Source of the DNA: Neostapfia colusana
Lineage: Eukaryota > Streptophyta > Magnoliopsida > Poales > Poaceae
DNA length: 64,000 nucleotides
Reading direction: 5' to 3'
Assembly (NCBI GenBank): GCA_030760725.1
Contig: JASWHV010000003.1
Span: forward strand, 63,011,264 to 63,075,263
Part shown: one piece after another, positions 11,641-24,866 of the stretch
Layout of the letters: every line of letters begins with the position of its first letter
Position numbering within the stretch: position 1 is the first letter of the stretch
The notes under the pieces: model-generated
Seen by the model: only the letters and a program-made list of their open reading frames with translations
Database searches by the model: none
Told to the model about the DNA's origin: nothing
Made by a program: the position numbers and the translations under genes

Positions 11641-12640
11641 ACCCGTCCTTGCATTAACACGCAGCCAAGCCCGATACCGAGCGCATCACAATATATGTCG
11701 AAAGGCTTGGTCGTATCCGGTTGAGCTAGGACCGGGGACGTTATGAGATGCTTCACAAATGCTTGGAACGCTCATGCTGAGTTCCAAACATATTTCGTCC
11801 CCTTCTTCAATAATTCAGTCATCGGTTTAGCAAGCTTGGAGAAGCTCAGGATGAACCTCCGATAGTATCCCGCTAAACCAAGGAAGCTTCTGATTTCATG
11901 GACAGAAGTGGGGGCTTTCCATTTCAGCACCTGCTCAATCTTGCTTGGATCAACCGTAATGCCTTCCGTGGAGATAATATGTCCCAAAAATGACACTTGG
12001 CTGATCTAAAACTCGCATTTTCTGAACTTAGCATATAGTTTATGGTCTCGCAATCGTTGAAGGACGATATGCAAGTGTTTGGCGTGTTCTTCTTCAGACT
12101 TGGAGTAAACCAATATGTCATCTATGAACACCACCATGAACTTGTTCAACTCCGGCATGTACACGGAGTTCATGAGATACATGAAATGTGTCAGGGCGTT
12201 GGTAAAACCAAAAGACATGACGGGAAATTCATATAGTGCATATCTTGTCGAGAATGCCATTTTTGGGATATCCTCCGCCCGGATTTTTATTTGATGATAC
12301 CCGGAGTGAAGATCCATCTTTGAAATACACTTGCACCCACAAGTTGATCGAACATGATATCAATGTGGGGCAATGCATATTTGTTTTTGATGGTGACGGT
12401 GTTGAGCGATCGGTAATCAACACACAACCTCAAGATTTCATCTTTCTTCTTTACGAACAACGCAGAGCATCCCCATGGTGATAAACTCGGTTGAATGAAA
12501 CCTTTACTCAACAAATCATTGAGTTGTTCCTTCAATTCAGCCAGCTCATTCGGAGCCATCTTATACAGTCTCCGCGATATTGGTGTTGCCCCAGGTGCAA
12601 GTTCGATCTTGAACTCAACATCCCGTTCAGGTGGCATGCC
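11641..12640 (-). pseudogene. Reverse transcriptase/RNase H start, Tekay-like, broken
   Basis: Minus-strand frames 12637-12287, 12317-12006 and 11996-11772 together cover the Ty3 reverse transcriptase. Motifs include LCVDYRSLN, a catalytic VVFIDDILVYSKS block and RSFLGLAGYYRRF in the connection region. Frame changes occur near 12300 and 12000. RNase H starts (GIGLGCV near 11660-11690) and is cut off by the internal deletion. This domain would copy element RNA into DNA, but the copy cannot be functional. Confidence 0.88.
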
Positions 12641-12825
12641 CGGTAGATCATCCTAGAACACATCGGGGTATTCTCGGACTACGGGATGTCATCCAACTTG
12701 GGAGTTTCAATATGATAAGCTGCTGAAACTTTTGGGACAGGGCTATCTAATAAGATTGAATGTGGACGATGGAGTGGAGAATTCAGATGAACCATCCGTG
12801 ATAGAGTTTCCAGGACAGCGCCATG

Positions 12826-13445
12826 TCAGCTTAGCCATGACATTCCTAAGATTGCATCAATCTTCTGTCCCTCAAGGATAATCATAGTAGTGGGATATAT
12901 CTTCCAACCCAAGCACAGTGGTGCTTTTGGAATCATCGTACTTGCTGAAATATTCCCTCCCAGTGAGCAAATCATAGAGCAGTTGGTCAGGACGACTTGC
13001 AGTTGATGCTTAGCCACATATGATGCACTTATGAAACTGTGGGTTGCACCAGGATCAAATAAAACGATGATTACGCGATCGTTGAGACTGAACGTACCCG
13101 CCAGCACGGTCTCTCCTTCCGGGACCTTCTCATTGTCGAGGTAATGAACGTTACCGGGTCGCTGACCTCCCTTCTTGGCCGGCGGTCGGCCCCGAGCATT
13201 GCCCTGATATTGGGCTTGTCCGCTGCTTTGCTGCCCCTGTGGGCAGTCCTTGGAGAAATGGCCGGCCCGGCCACATGTGAAGCATGTGTAGCGAGGCGGT
13301 CCTCCACTGACCGGTGGACGGAATTCCGGTGCCCGTTGTTGTGGTGGAAATGCAAGGGGTACCATCTGCTGCTGTTGCTGCTGTTGGGGTAGGGGTGGTG
13401 GCATCGGCGGTCAGAATGGGGATGGTTGATATGAAGGACTCCCAA
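12826..13445 (-). pseudogene. Gag zinc knuckle and aspartic protease, Tekay-like
   Basis: Frame 13404-12826 holds a CCHC knuckle (CFTCGRAGHFSKDC, about 13240-13285), a Gln/Pro-rich stretch before it, then the retropepsin active-site block FDPGATHSFIS (about 13020-13060). The usual DSGA has become DPGA, so the catalytic triplet is altered. The ILGMSWL motif near 12830 ends the protease. It joins gag upstream and reverse transcriptase downstream after frame breaks. Confidence 0.87.
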
Positions 13446-13548
13446 ACTGTTGTGGTCGTGCCGGTGGATGCCACTGTTGGCCGGATGGTGTCTGATACAC
13501 CATTAAGTATTTCTGGGGAGCTCTACCCCCGCTGCTCTACGGAGCGCT

Positions 13549-14337
13549 TCACTTCCTGTGCTCAGTAACAAATTCTCGTTGAGCATCCTCTTGGAGAATT
13601 GCGTCATTGACGAGGTCGTTGAAGGTGCCGCGATTGCATTGCGCGAGATGAGTCTTCATCTCGGGATTCAGACCCCGATAGAAATGCTCGCGCTTTCTCT
13701 CCTCCGTGGAGATGTAGTCTGACACGTACTGTGCCAGATGATTGAAGGCACGGGAGTATTCATGGGAACTCCTTCCGCCTTGTTTCAGTTCCAAGAACTC
13801 TTGGAACTTCCTCTTCATCATACCAGGAGATATGATAGGCGCGGAACGCCTCCTGGAATTCTTGCCATTCAACGGCGTGGCCAGCAGGCAGTGAGGCAAG
13901 ATGGTTTGACCACCACGCACCGGCAGCACCGTGAAGTTTCTGTGCCGCAAAGAGAGTCTTCTACCGCTCCGTGCATTGGAGCAGCCCGAACTTGAACTCT
14001 ATCGTCCGCAGCCAGTTGTCAGCCTCCAGGGGTTCCGCCGCTTCGGTGAACACTGGAGGATGCGTACTCATGAAATCTGAGTACGTGTTGACGTGGGGCT
14101 CACGAGGCCCCCTTTATTGACGCGTCCCCGCCTGGGACGTATTCTAGACTATCGTGCGGAGCATGTCGGTCTGCTCCTCACAGAGCCAACCAGCGCCGAT
14201 ATCACATCCGCTAACGTAAGCGGAGGCGGAGGCGGTGGTTGCTGCTGCGGGGTGTTGTCGTAGGCAGGTGGTTGGGAGTCATCACCCCCTTGCTGACTCG
14301 AACCCCTGACCTCGTGCATGGCTCGGATACAAACCAT
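13549..14337 (-). pseudogene. Gag, Tekay-like, broken
   Basis: Two frames cover it. Positions 14337-14149 hold a proline/glutamine-rich N terminus followed by LTLADVISALVG. Positions 13950-13549 hold the retrotransposon gag core (KRKFQEFLELKQGGRSSHEYSRAFNHLA, about 13700-13800). The inner Tekay gag (40099-40914) has the same order, so the two are relatives. Frame breaks fall between 13950 and 14150. Gag would form the nucleocapsid-like particle. Confidence 0.85.
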
Positions 14338-16257
14338 CCTGCAACCATGACGACAAGCAAATCAGTCACACAGCATACTCAATGCAGTCCATAAATTGGT
14401 AGTAAAGCACAATGACGGTAAAAATGCGATACATCTCGTACATGGATAATATAATAACTTTGCAAAAGATACACCATTACCAGATAAAATACATAATAGT
14501 GAAATCCAAATTGATGGATTTTCTCTTTGGAAGTTCATCTCAACTGGATTTGGTCACTACGAGACGTTAATATCACTTTGTCATCGCGTATACTACCCTT
14601 TTATCTTCAATACAACACAAACATGGTCTCTAGTAAAAAGAACTTGAATAGACTTCACTAGTTTAAGATAACAACTCATGAGTATGTCCTACCCCATTGG
14701 GTGTGATAAAACCCCAATAGGTACAACAATCCTTAAATGAGTTCAACTGTTCATTTCTGTGCCCAGAATGACCAGTTTCTACTTATCCCATATTTTGAAC
14801 TGGTAATTTGCATTTTCCTAACTTAAATTGAATACCAAAGTTAAATTTAACTTCAGTATCTTTCGAACGAGTATTTATTTACCTTAATATAAGCTCTGGA
14901 TAAAAAGTTATGATAATTCAAAGCTGACAGAATTTCTGAAATAATTTCAACAGCACCTTCTTTGTAGGTTGCTGTGTTCAACTCGAAATTCCAATGCATT
15001 CTGTACAGCAACTGTAAAAACTTTGAATTACAAAGATGTAACCCATCTCCTAACCTTTACAAAAATGTATCCTATGACTATTTTATATTTTTATACAGGG
15101 AGTTATAATTGAAAAACAGAACAGTCCAGAGAGATTTTTGACTCTGTCCTGGTTCTGAACAGTTTGAACTCATCTGGAATTTCAACCAGTTTAATATGTG
15201 ATTCTGTTCGGGGATTCTACAACAAAGTTGCATAGAACTTCCTCATATTTCCAGAACTATATCCCACACCTCCATTGGCTAAATAACTTGCGAGTTATGC
15301 TCTGTCAAAGTCCAGCAAAGTTCCTGCCAGAAACAGAGCACTCTGTTTTTTTTCAAGTCCCTTGGGCTGAACTACTCAATTTTTGAATTTCTCTTGAAAT
15401 CCAGAGTCCTAGGAATTAAAAATAGTTATATTAGTTCCTTTTAGAAAATGTTTTAACGCAATCATAATTCTTATTTTTTCGGCACTACGTTCTTCACAAA
15501 ATGAAAATTCTAACCGGATTATACTGGCAGATACGACTCCGACCGTGGCACTAAAGACAGTCTCTCACAGACGTGTACTACACGAGATACGCAACGTAGT
15601 TAGCACCTACAGAAGAACACTCAATAATGACACACCAAATGGTTTGTCATTTCAGACATGTCCATAGTTGAAATTAAATACATACACCCGTATCATTGCC
15701 ATACGGCTGTCCTTGAGTGAAGACACGTCTCAAGGTACATGGCCGGGTTATTCACCACCCGACGGAGGGCTCCACACCTTTTCAATTAAGCACACTGGTG
15801 GACCAGCATTTTCGTATGCCCCATAAAACATAAAAATTCCTAGAGCACATACTTCGTGTTATAAACCACATGATGGAGTCTCCTCCTCTTGCCCCTGGGT
15901 TTACACACTGGAGGCTAGTGCCATTCATATGTCTCTAAGACATGAAGAGTCTTAGAAAACATATTCACTTTCTGTTCGGTGCCAAACAGAACATCTCATG
16001 CTACGTTCCTCACATGAGGGAGATAACCAAAATTGACCACTTTTGGTAGCGTACCTTACCTCTTACCTGAGCGTAGGTGCGTCGCTACGTAATTCATACA
16101 TAATTATAACAAGTAAGTTAGTCATGCCACTTTAAGTAACTATACTACTATAGTCCTTATTTGGACATAGTATCGACTCCTCACTGTAATCCTAAGTTTT
16201 TCCCGTAATATCGTCATTATTCAGTGTGCTATCCCCTAAGCAGCTCTGATGCCAGCC
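14338..16257 (-). other. Untranslated leader of outer Tekay-like element, with PBS
   Basis: About 1.9 kb of AT-rich DNA lies between the upstream LTR and gag. Nothing coding is recognised. On the minus strand, 16254-16241 read TGGCATCAGAGCTG, close to the 3' end complement of initiator tRNA-Met, so this is the primer binding site three bases from the LTR. Unlike the inner Tekay-like element, there is no ORF pair ahead of gag. Confidence 0.75.
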
Positions 16258-19200
16258 TATGACGGACCGAAGCCCGTACAATCTAGGATCACAAAGGGTG
16301 ATGTCGCACGATGCGACACCTGACAGCACACACGATAAGGAAAATATGTATTACATTCAAACTTACTGAATTTGTACAGAAGTAGTACAAACCTTCAGTT
16401 TACATCTAATTTACAGATTTAACTGCAGTGGGAAGTAATTATACAACTCACGCCTAACCCCAACTAGAAAAAGTCAGTTGTCCAGCCCTATGGACTCCCA
16501 CACTAGCCACACTTCAGCTTCACGGCGGCGTGCACGGCTCCCACACAGTCGTCGTCCCCGACGGAAGGTAATCCTCGCCAGTGAACCCGTACTCCATCTC
16601 AGTGGGGGTACTCCTCACCTGCAAACACTCATAGCAGCAACCTTGAGCACGATGGCTCAGCATGTCTTATCCGACTCTCCTACACAAGAAACTCTACATG
16701 CAAGTCATACCAAAGGCAGGATAGAAATTGCAGCAATAGACACGGCTACAAGTCCATCCTTAGTTCATATTTTAGCCACACGTTAAAGGTTCACAAATCT
16801 GAAATTTAGTGGCACACATGTTGCAATACAATTGATTCATAACAACAGTAATTCATCACAATCACTCCATATAGTTACTACGTCATGACACAGTGAACAA
16901 GCGGTACTCATGACCGTGAGGAATGGCGAATCAACTGGATATACACCTGCAAGGATACCCAAATAGCACGTCACGTATGCCCATCCTCAAAGATGCAACG
17001 GTACGCTCAACCGATATGTACAGGACAACCTTTCACCAAATAGCCCAAATGTCGAACCGGTCGCACCCAAACGAGCAGGAGGTTCCCTACACGTAGCCTA
17101 TCTCTATGCCTGTTAGCGGATTTCCACCTTGCTGCCCTCAACCTTCACCTATAAATCGGTGTGTTATGCCTCAACGCCCGGAGGTATAGGTTACATCAGT
17201 TTATCGGACCCCATATATCCGATATGTCTTCGATACATTAAAACTTGTTCAGCAGGATGCACACGGATCGGTCCTCAATCAACACGGGCAGGGCTACGCA
17301 CACAAGACTTCCTCTTGCTGTGTCCTATGCCCCTGCCTAGTCTCATTTTTATTACTAGAGTTATCTCACATCTCGAACCAATCCCGTATGTAGCGAATCC
17401 TATACTCGCGAGTAGCTTCTAACTACTCAACTTGTACCGAAGCCTATAAGACATTAAGAACGGGCATATTCTACTCGAGGACTTAGACACTACACCAAAT
17501 CTCTTTAGGATAACCTGGTTATGCAATTAGAGTTCCAATCACTCTAGACCTAATGCACATTCATATATCAATCTAGGTGAATATAAAGCAAAAACTCAAT
17601 AAAAACTGTTAAATGCAAACCGGGGCTTGCCTTGTTGCTGCAGGTCAGTGGTTAGATTATCCTCCGAAGTGAGAAATTCCAAGACCTCCGGGGCTTCCTC
17701 GCCATCAGTGACTACGTGTAATAAAATTAACGATGCATGTAAAATTCAATGTAAATTTGTTGAATTGAAAACCTTAAGACCCTAACTCTAGCTAGACATC
17801 TCTTTTGACTCTGAATTTTTTACTGTGGTATCATAACCACCTAAACAGGGACTTGGCCAAATTTCATTTGAAGTAGAGCTCATTTGAGCCATGCATAAAT
17901 GAATGTATAAATGGCCATAATTTGAGCTTCTAAGGTTTTCTAGGGATTTTCATGGAGCAAGCCATTACTTTCTAGAAACTAGAGTTTATGATGGTTCTAA
18001 TAGAATTGGTTTCATTTAATTTGGAGAATCCTAGAGAAAGTTATGATCTAATCAAGTTTGAGAAAATTCTGAAAAAAATATGTACATTTTTCTATTTTCT
18101 CTGGGCAGTTCACTTAATCACACAATTAAGTGGACTTAATGAACTTGGATGAATCTGAAATTTGTCATGTGACTTAAAGATACTAAAATGAACATCCTGG
18201 CCAAATTTACGAATTTTCTACAAAGTGGATCTCCAGCTAAAATTCCTAACAGTTTAAATTTTAGGGAATTAATTCTTAAAAACTAAAGACTTTCAAAGGA
18301 TGAAACCTGTTTTGTTGGAAAGTAATCAGAGAGCTGAATCCAACAAAATTTTGTTCACTAAATTTGGACAATTCTACACAAAGTTATGAATTTCTAAAGT
18401 TTGGGCTAGTTCCTGATTTATTTTCCTACAAAAAACCCTTCCAGCGCTTAAACAGTCGCTGACAGCGGGCCCTGCACACTTAGTTTAATCCAAACAGTCG
18501 CGTGCGCGCTCCGCTCGGTCGATGACACGTGGGACCCCTACCCTTCGTATACCTCGTGACGCCGCCACCCGAGCCGCCGGAGCTCTGACGAGGTCGGCGT
18601 TCCCGGCAATCTAGCTCGCCGGCGACGGTGAAACTCGCCGCCCCCACCTAGTTTGGACGCTGAACACTCTGTACATGTCGCTGCCGACGGCTAACCACCA
18701 TAGCTCGCCGGTGACAAGCGCTATGTCTTTGCACCTCATCGGCGATGTGTTCCCTTCGTTTCAATCACCCTCTCCGTGCGCTAATCGCGTCACCACGTTC
18801 AGGGAAACCTCGGGAAGCTCGGCAGGGACTCGGTTTGGACCCAAAAGGCCAGCAAAATGGACCTCATCGGTGCCCCCTCTTCCACCGAACTGCTCCTCGG
18901 TGAACCTAGGGTTCCGGTGGGTTTTCTTGCCGGTTTTCGATCGAGGAGGGGCGCAAGGATCTCTAGAACGTGTACGGTGTCCAGCTCGAGAGGCAACCGT
19001 CGATCGATTTCTAATCCTAACGCACACTGCAGAAAGAAACAAGCAATATTTGCTCTACACCGCATGAAACGGGACACGGCTTCTTCCTACAGCTTCAGCG
19101 TGAGCTGACGCACCTTTTCTTCTTTGGGTATGGTGCGTGAAACAGCCGGGATCAGCCAGTCGCCGGTGATCAGAGGGAGGCGGGAAGAAACTCGCGAGTG

Positions 19201-19394
19201 GGAGCAAAGAACGCCGCGTGAAGTGCTCGGCTCCGCTCAGAAACGATGAGAACGGATGAAGCAGCTCGATGTGCTAGCTTTTGAGGCGACGTTTTCACCG
19301 TGGGGTGGATTTCCCTGAGCAAGATGACTGCACGCGGTCGATCGGCGGTCGCCCGCGAGAGCTGCGCTTTGTTGAGTCGGTTCAGTGCAAATTC
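16258..19394 (-). repeat. 5' LTR (sense minus) of outer Tekay-like element, first part
   Basis: Aligns with 7461 to about 10638 of the other LTR. It is broken at 19394 by the copia element, and the remaining 620 bp resume at 54530. The open frame 18675-19067 is the decayed counterpart of one in the other LTR and is not considered a gene. Confidence 0.92.
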
Positions 19395-19888
19395 TGTTGG
19401 TGATATGCCCAAGAGGCAATCATAACAATTCGGATAAAGGCCTGATGGATATTTGATCCATAAGAAATTAGGGTACTAATGGGCCTGTGACCTAAAAACC
19501 CATTAGCGTGCCTATAAATATGAAGGGTAGGGTTAGGGGCAGATTACTCCACGACGTAACAGCCCTAGCCGCCGCCCCTCACAGGCCACATGCCGAAACC
19601 CCTGTCGCGCGTGCGGTGCTAGCACACCGACGCACGACGTTCCTCCCTGTATGTGTGGACTCCGTGGAGGCGCTGCTGTTACTACTGCGCTGATCGGCTA
19701 CGGTGACGTGACGACGTTCCTGTGACGAGGATTCAGGAGGAGACGAACGTGATCGTCTACTTCTCCTACACCGACGCACATCTACGATCCGTTGCGCTAC
19801 GCGTCTAGTGGTAATGATCCATGACCTCCTTACTTTCCTGGGTGATACGGTCGAATTGCTAGAGTAGCACATCGCCTATTTCCCAATA
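19395..19888 (+). repeat. 5' LTR of copia element
   Basis: Begins TGTTGGTGATATGCCC and ends CTATTTCCCAATA. A TATA-like CTATAAATA at 19512-19520 lies about 117 bp in and is conserved in the other LTR (about 54142-54150), a plausible promoter for the element RNA. Confidence 0.94.
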
Positions 19889-19889
19889 G

Positions 19890-19903
19890 TGGTATCAGAG
19901 CCA
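19890..19903 (+). promoter_or_regulatory. Primer binding site (tRNA-Met) of copia element
   Basis: TGGTATCAGAGCCA one base after the 5' LTR matches the standard initiator tRNA-Met complement used by plant copia elements. Confidence 0.93.
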
Positions 19904-21222
19904 ACTTGCGTAGTTTTTGGTCTGGATCTTAGATGTGATCTACTGCAGACAAGTTCATATGATGAATTTTTATTGTTCGGCTTTTGGGGTTTGGATTTGG
20001 TTAGAGTAGATTGCCATCATATGACTAGAGGATTAGTTCGTGCTCCTTCTCTGCTGTGTACACAACATGTCCCTACCGGCTGGAATCACCATCGGGACTA
20101 ATAGTGTACATAGCTAACAGACTGAGCCAACAGATCACGGTGTGTCGCGATCTTCTCGTGGATAACTAGTCACAATAAAAATTGAGGCGTTCTGAGTGGC
20201 TTAGATTCCGGTCGATTTAGATGTGATCTATGTAATTCCGTTTGGTGTTCAAGGTGCTGCCCTGAAACCCGCGGGGGCGGCGTTGCTGTCTGCTATAGTG
20301 ACATCATTAAGTTGTTTCGCGATAGAAATCGTTCTATGCTTAACTTGTTTTTGCAGGGAATGATGTGAATGGTAAGGCCTAAATGTGATGTGATGATCTG
20401 TGTGTAAAATTCGTGTAGCCTGCGTGTTGCAAATTTAACACAACCGGGTTGAGGTTGTCACATAATTGTATAACGACCTGCGTGTCGCCCTATGATGCCT
20501 GATCTCTCATGTAATTTATTTGATAGCTATTAGATGTATTAGCTTCTTTTATATTCATTGAGAAACTTCAAGCATAATGGCGATGGTGATCACCATAAGA
20601 AGGGAAACATGGCGGTGTAGATCATGATGGAACCATGGTGATGGAGACCACTATGATCCTAAAGGCCATACTATTCACAGATATGATATGATCGTATGCC
20701 TGTGATGTTTTACTATTCTTTTCATGCTTTTCATATGATGGATGTTTTGTCATGATAAAATAGCTTCCCTCGGAAAAGTTGAGTATTTGATGTCGTTTAC
20801 CTATATCTGCACCTATGTTGTTTTGATCGTTGTATGGTAGGTTTGTCAAAGCAAAATACCATCATCTATCATAACGAATAGAGTGAATGTTGGACATTCA
20901 CATGCATAGTCTTGGTTTACTCAACAAAGCTATCAAAACGGTTTTGGGCTTTATGGCATAGTGTTGGGAGCTAGGGCATTGGATGTCACCCAACAAACAA
21001 GAATCATATAGAGATATGATTAACAATGGTAGTTTATCTATGTCACTAATTTTCTAGCAGTGAAGCTAAAGCTCACTAGAAATTAGTGAATATGAATCTT
21101 AGACCACTATATGTCGTTAGAGGGAGGACGATGCTCATATAGTGGTGGTGTCTTTTATTAAACTGTTAATAAAAGATTGGTACATAACATAGTGCTAAAA
21201 CCTTGCATATTTATTGAATATC
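19904..21222 (+). other. Copia untranslated leader
   Basis: About 1.3 kb between the PBS and the gag ATG at 21223. AT-rich, no gene recognised. Confidence 0.7.
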
Positions 21223-22299
21223 ATGTCTGCTAATAACAATTCTGGTTTCAATTTGTGATCTGTGCTTGAGAAATAAAAACTTAATGGAGCTAACTTTATT
21301 GATTGGTACCGCAACCTGAGAATTGTTCTCAGGCAAGAGAAAACTGATTATGCTCTTGAGCAACCATACCCCAATGACCTCCCCGATGATGCAAATGCCA
21401 TAACTCGCAGGACTTATGAGAAGCACTGCGATGATGCGCTTAATGCAAGCTGCCTCATGCTTGCCACAATGTCCCCTGATCTACAGAAACAGTATGAGCA
21501 TATAGATGCTTATTCTATGATTTAGGGACTATGTGGAATGTTTGAGAACCAAGCAAGGGCTAAGAGGTACAACATCTCAAAGTCCTTGTTCTCATGCAAG
21601 CTAGCAGAAGGTAGCCCGGTCAGTCCCCATGTAATCAAGATGATTGGTTACATTGAGACTTTGGAAAAACTTGGTTCTGAACTCAAGGATGACCTGGCTA
21701 TTGACGTTATTCTCCAGTCACTCCCACCGAGCTATGAGCCATTTATATTGAACTATCAAATGAATGGCATGGAGAAAACGTTGGCTGAATTAAATGGGAT
21801 GCTGAAAACAGCCGAGGAAAGCATTGAAAAACACCACTCATGTGATGATGGTTCAAAAGGAGAATAAAAAGAGGAAGCATGTGACGCATCCTAAAGGCAA
21901 GGGAAAGGTTCCCAATGAGCCTTCAAGCTCAAATGCAAAGGGTAAATCAGGCCCTTCTCCTAATGATGAATGCTTTCACTGTCATGCTAAGGGGCATTGG
22001 TCTAGGAACTGCAAGAAGTACTTGGAAGATAAGAAGAAGAAAGGGAGTGAGACTTCCACTTCAGGTATAAATGTTATAGAAATCAATATTGCTACATCTT
22101 CTAGTGAATCATGGGTATTTGATACCGGATCAATGATTCACACTTGCAAATCGTTGCAGGGTCTAAGTGAGACTAGAAGATTTGCAAAAGGCGAGTTGGA
22201 TGTTCGGGTCGGCAATGGAGCAAAGGTTGCTGTCATAGCTGTCGGAACTTATCACTTGTCATTACCCTCAAGATTAGTTTTGGAATTAAATAATTGTTA
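21223..22299 (+). pseudogene. Copia gag and protease, broken
   Basis: The ATG at 21223 opens a gag reading frame with in-frame stops at 21256, shortly after at about 21274, and before 21538. The frame 21538-21867 carries the gag core (PHVIKMIGYIETLEKL, LQSLPPSYEPFI). A frameshift near 21830 leads into 21824-22300, with a CCHC knuckle CFHCHAKGHWSRNC (about 21972-22013) and the copia protease active site WVFDTGS (about 22110-22130). DTGS is intact, but the multiple stops exclude a functional protein. Gag packages element RNA and the protease cuts the polyprotein. Confidence 0.9.
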
Positions 22300-23429
22300 A
22301 TGCATTCCTTCTTTGAGCAAGAACATTATGTCTTCTTCATGTTTGGAAGAAGTTAATGGTTATGAGATTATAATAAAGAACAAATATTGTTCTATTTATA
22401 TAATAATATTATATATGCTCAATGTCCATTAGTGAATGGATTATATGTTCTTGATCTTGAGGATAAAACAATCTATAACATTAATACAAAAAAGGCTCGA
22501 CGAAATGATCTAAATCCCACTTTTATTTGGTATTATCGCTTAGGTCATATAAATGAGAAACGCATTGAGAAATTCCATAAAGATGGTTTGTTAAGTTCAT
22601 TTGATTTTGAATCACTTGACACATGCGAGTCTTGTTTGCTTGGGAAGATGACCAAAGCACCCTTCACTGGTCAAAGTGAGAGGGCAATGACTTGTTGGGA
22701 CTTATACATACTGATGTATGTGGACCAATGAGTTCGGTAGCTAGAGGTGGTCTTCAGTATTTCATTACTTTTACCGATGACTTTAGTAGATATGGATATG
22801 TCTATCTAATGAGGCACAAGTCTGAATCTTTTGAAAAGTTCAAAGAATTTCAGAATGAAGTACAAAATTAGTTTGGCAAGACAATTAAACTTCTACGATC
22901 CGATCATGGGGGTGAATATTTGAGCCATGAATTTTATGATCATTTAAAACAATGTGGAATTGTTCCACAGTTGACTCCACCTAGAACGCCTCAATGGAAT
23001 AGGGTGTCCGAGTGGAGGAACCGAACCTTGTTAGACATGGTTAGGTCGATGATGAGCCAGACTGATCTTCCACTATCCTTTTGGGGTTACGCTCTTGAAA
23101 CTACTTCGTTTACACTAAACAGAGTCCCAACTAAGTCTGTTGAGAAGACACCATATGAGTTGTGGACCGGGAAACGTCCCGGATTGTCTTTCCTCAAAGT
23201 TTGGGGATGTGATGCTTATGTCAAACGTTTGACGTCAGACAAACTTAATCCCAAATCAGACAAATGCTTCTTTGTGGGATATCCTAGGGAAACCAAAGGA
23301 TATTATTTTTATAATAAAACAGAGGGTAAAGTGTTTACTGCTCGCAATGGTGTCTTCTTGGAGAAAGAGTTTCTCTCAAAAGGAGTTAGTGGGAGCAAGG
23401 TGCATCTTAAGAAATCAAGAAATACCTAA
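22300..23429 (+). pseudogene. Copia integrase with GAG-pre-integrase domain, broken
   Basis: Frame 22387-22731 has the pre-integrase zinc-binding segment (RLGHINEKRIEKF, then CESCLLGK). A frame change near 22700 precedes the integrase core, with Asp blocks FTDDFSRYGYVY and LRSDHGGEY (about 22770 and 22895). The third catalytic region falls at SEWRNRTLLDMV (about 23010). An in-frame TAG lies near 22869. The core extends to 23429 in frame 22920-23429. Integrase would insert the cDNA, but this copy is broken. Confidence 0.9.
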
Positions 23430-23982
23430 AAATGTTTCGGCACCCTCTAATCCTGTACAGGATGTACAAGATGTTGTACAACCACTTGATGAAACACTAG
23501 CCCCACGAAGGTCTACAAGGGTACGTCGTGCAACTGAAAAGTTGACACTCCTAACCACAGAACAACAAGACATGATATTGTTGGATAATAAGGAGCCTGT
23601 GACCTACACTGAAGCAATAATGGGACCCGACTCTAGGAAATGGCTTGGAGCCATGGAATCCGAAATAGAATTCATGCATGAGAATCAAGTTTGGAACTTG
23701 GTTGATCCAATCGATGGTGTGAGACCGATCGATTGCAAATGGATTTTCAAGAAAAAGACTGATATGGATGGAAAAGTTCACATCTATAAAGCACGATTGC
23801 TGGCAAAAGGTTTCAAACAAATTCAAGGTGTTGATTATGATGAAACATTTTCGCCCGTCGCTATGCTAAAGTCTGTTCGGATTCTCCTTGCAATTGCTGC
23901 ATATTTTGATTATAAAATATGGCAGATGGATGTCAAAACAGCCTTTCTTAATGGGAGTCTGACTAAGGATGTGCACATGACA
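23402..23982 (+). pseudogene. Copia reverse transcriptase, first half
   Basis: This follows a frameshift at about 23400. The typical copia RT opening is seen (WLGAMESEIEFM, CKWIFKKK, ARLLAKGFKQIQGVDY, DVKTAFLNG). Coding is interrupted exactly at 23982 by the CRM-like element, and the next codons resume at 51925. The 5 bases TGACA at the break are duplicated on the far side. Confidence 0.93.
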
Positions 23983-24851
23983 TGATGAGGACATCTCTCC
24001 TTTGCATACAATGCAAGGACCGATCACTAGAGCACGTGCACGACAATTGGATCTCCAGGTACGTTCTAACCTTGTCAATTGTTTTTCAGAACTTACGCTT
24101 GTTTCCATGCATGTTTTATTGATTAGGAACAATGGAGAGGACCAGCAAGGGCTGGGAGGAGTCCAAGGAGTCAAGGAGGAGGAGATAGGACGTGCACACC
24201 AAGGAGGAGCCCAAGTACAACTCGACTTCGACTCCACCTCGGGTTCCAGGAGCTGCCTTCACCAAAACTGACGTCCCGGACACATACAGAGTCGGATTTG
24301 GACGTTCTATATATGGTTGGAACCATGATTTCATAAAGCTTCCAATGGAACAAGCCCCACCTCAAAATTCCTTCTAAGTTGACAGGAATCAGCGAAACAA
24401 GTGGGCGTCTAGAATCTGTCCGGTGCTGCGCCACCGCCTTTTGGGCTGCTGGCCCGTGTATCGTGTGGAAGCCCATTAGGGTTGCGTCCAGGGGTCTTGC
24501 ATGCCCCTAAAATCCTTTTTATACAGCAGCCGTCACCACATTAGGGTGGGTTTTGCTTAGTTACAATCTGTCATTGAACAGTGTCGCCGATCATCGGTTG
24601 TGAGACCCCAAATTCGTGATCAATTCTGTTTTGATTGCAACTTCTCTGTTCTTGCTTGTGTTCTTGATTGCGCTTGCAGGGGTAAGCCTTTGTGGCGAGG
24701 TCATTCGTGTGACATGGGTGATAACCAACGGAGCAGTGGTGTAGTGATTGCGGGGTTTCGTTCGTTCGGAGCCTTGGATCATCAACGTCGAGATCTCCAC
24801 CCAATCAAGTTTACCCTACCTCCCGGAAGATCGGGACTCATCCTCCTATCA
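23983..24851 (+). repeat. 5' LTR of CRM-like element
   Basis: An 869-bp repeat matching 51051-51919. Its first ~290 bp hold the duplicated coding tail of the polyprotein (open frame 24002-24271). A TTTTTATACAG box at about 24516-24526 is a candidate TATA region. Confidence 0.93.
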
Positions 24852-24853
24852 AT

Positions 24854-24866
24854 TGGTATCAGATTT
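24854..24866 (+). promoter_or_regulatory. Primer binding site of CRM-like element
   Basis: TGGTATCAGATTT two bases after the LTR resembles the initiator tRNA-Met complement over the first ten bases. Confidence 0.85.

Noticed and set aside
19890..19903. Possible tRNA gene fragment
   Set aside because: Only the 3' complement of tRNA-Met is present, directly next to an LTR: a primer binding site.
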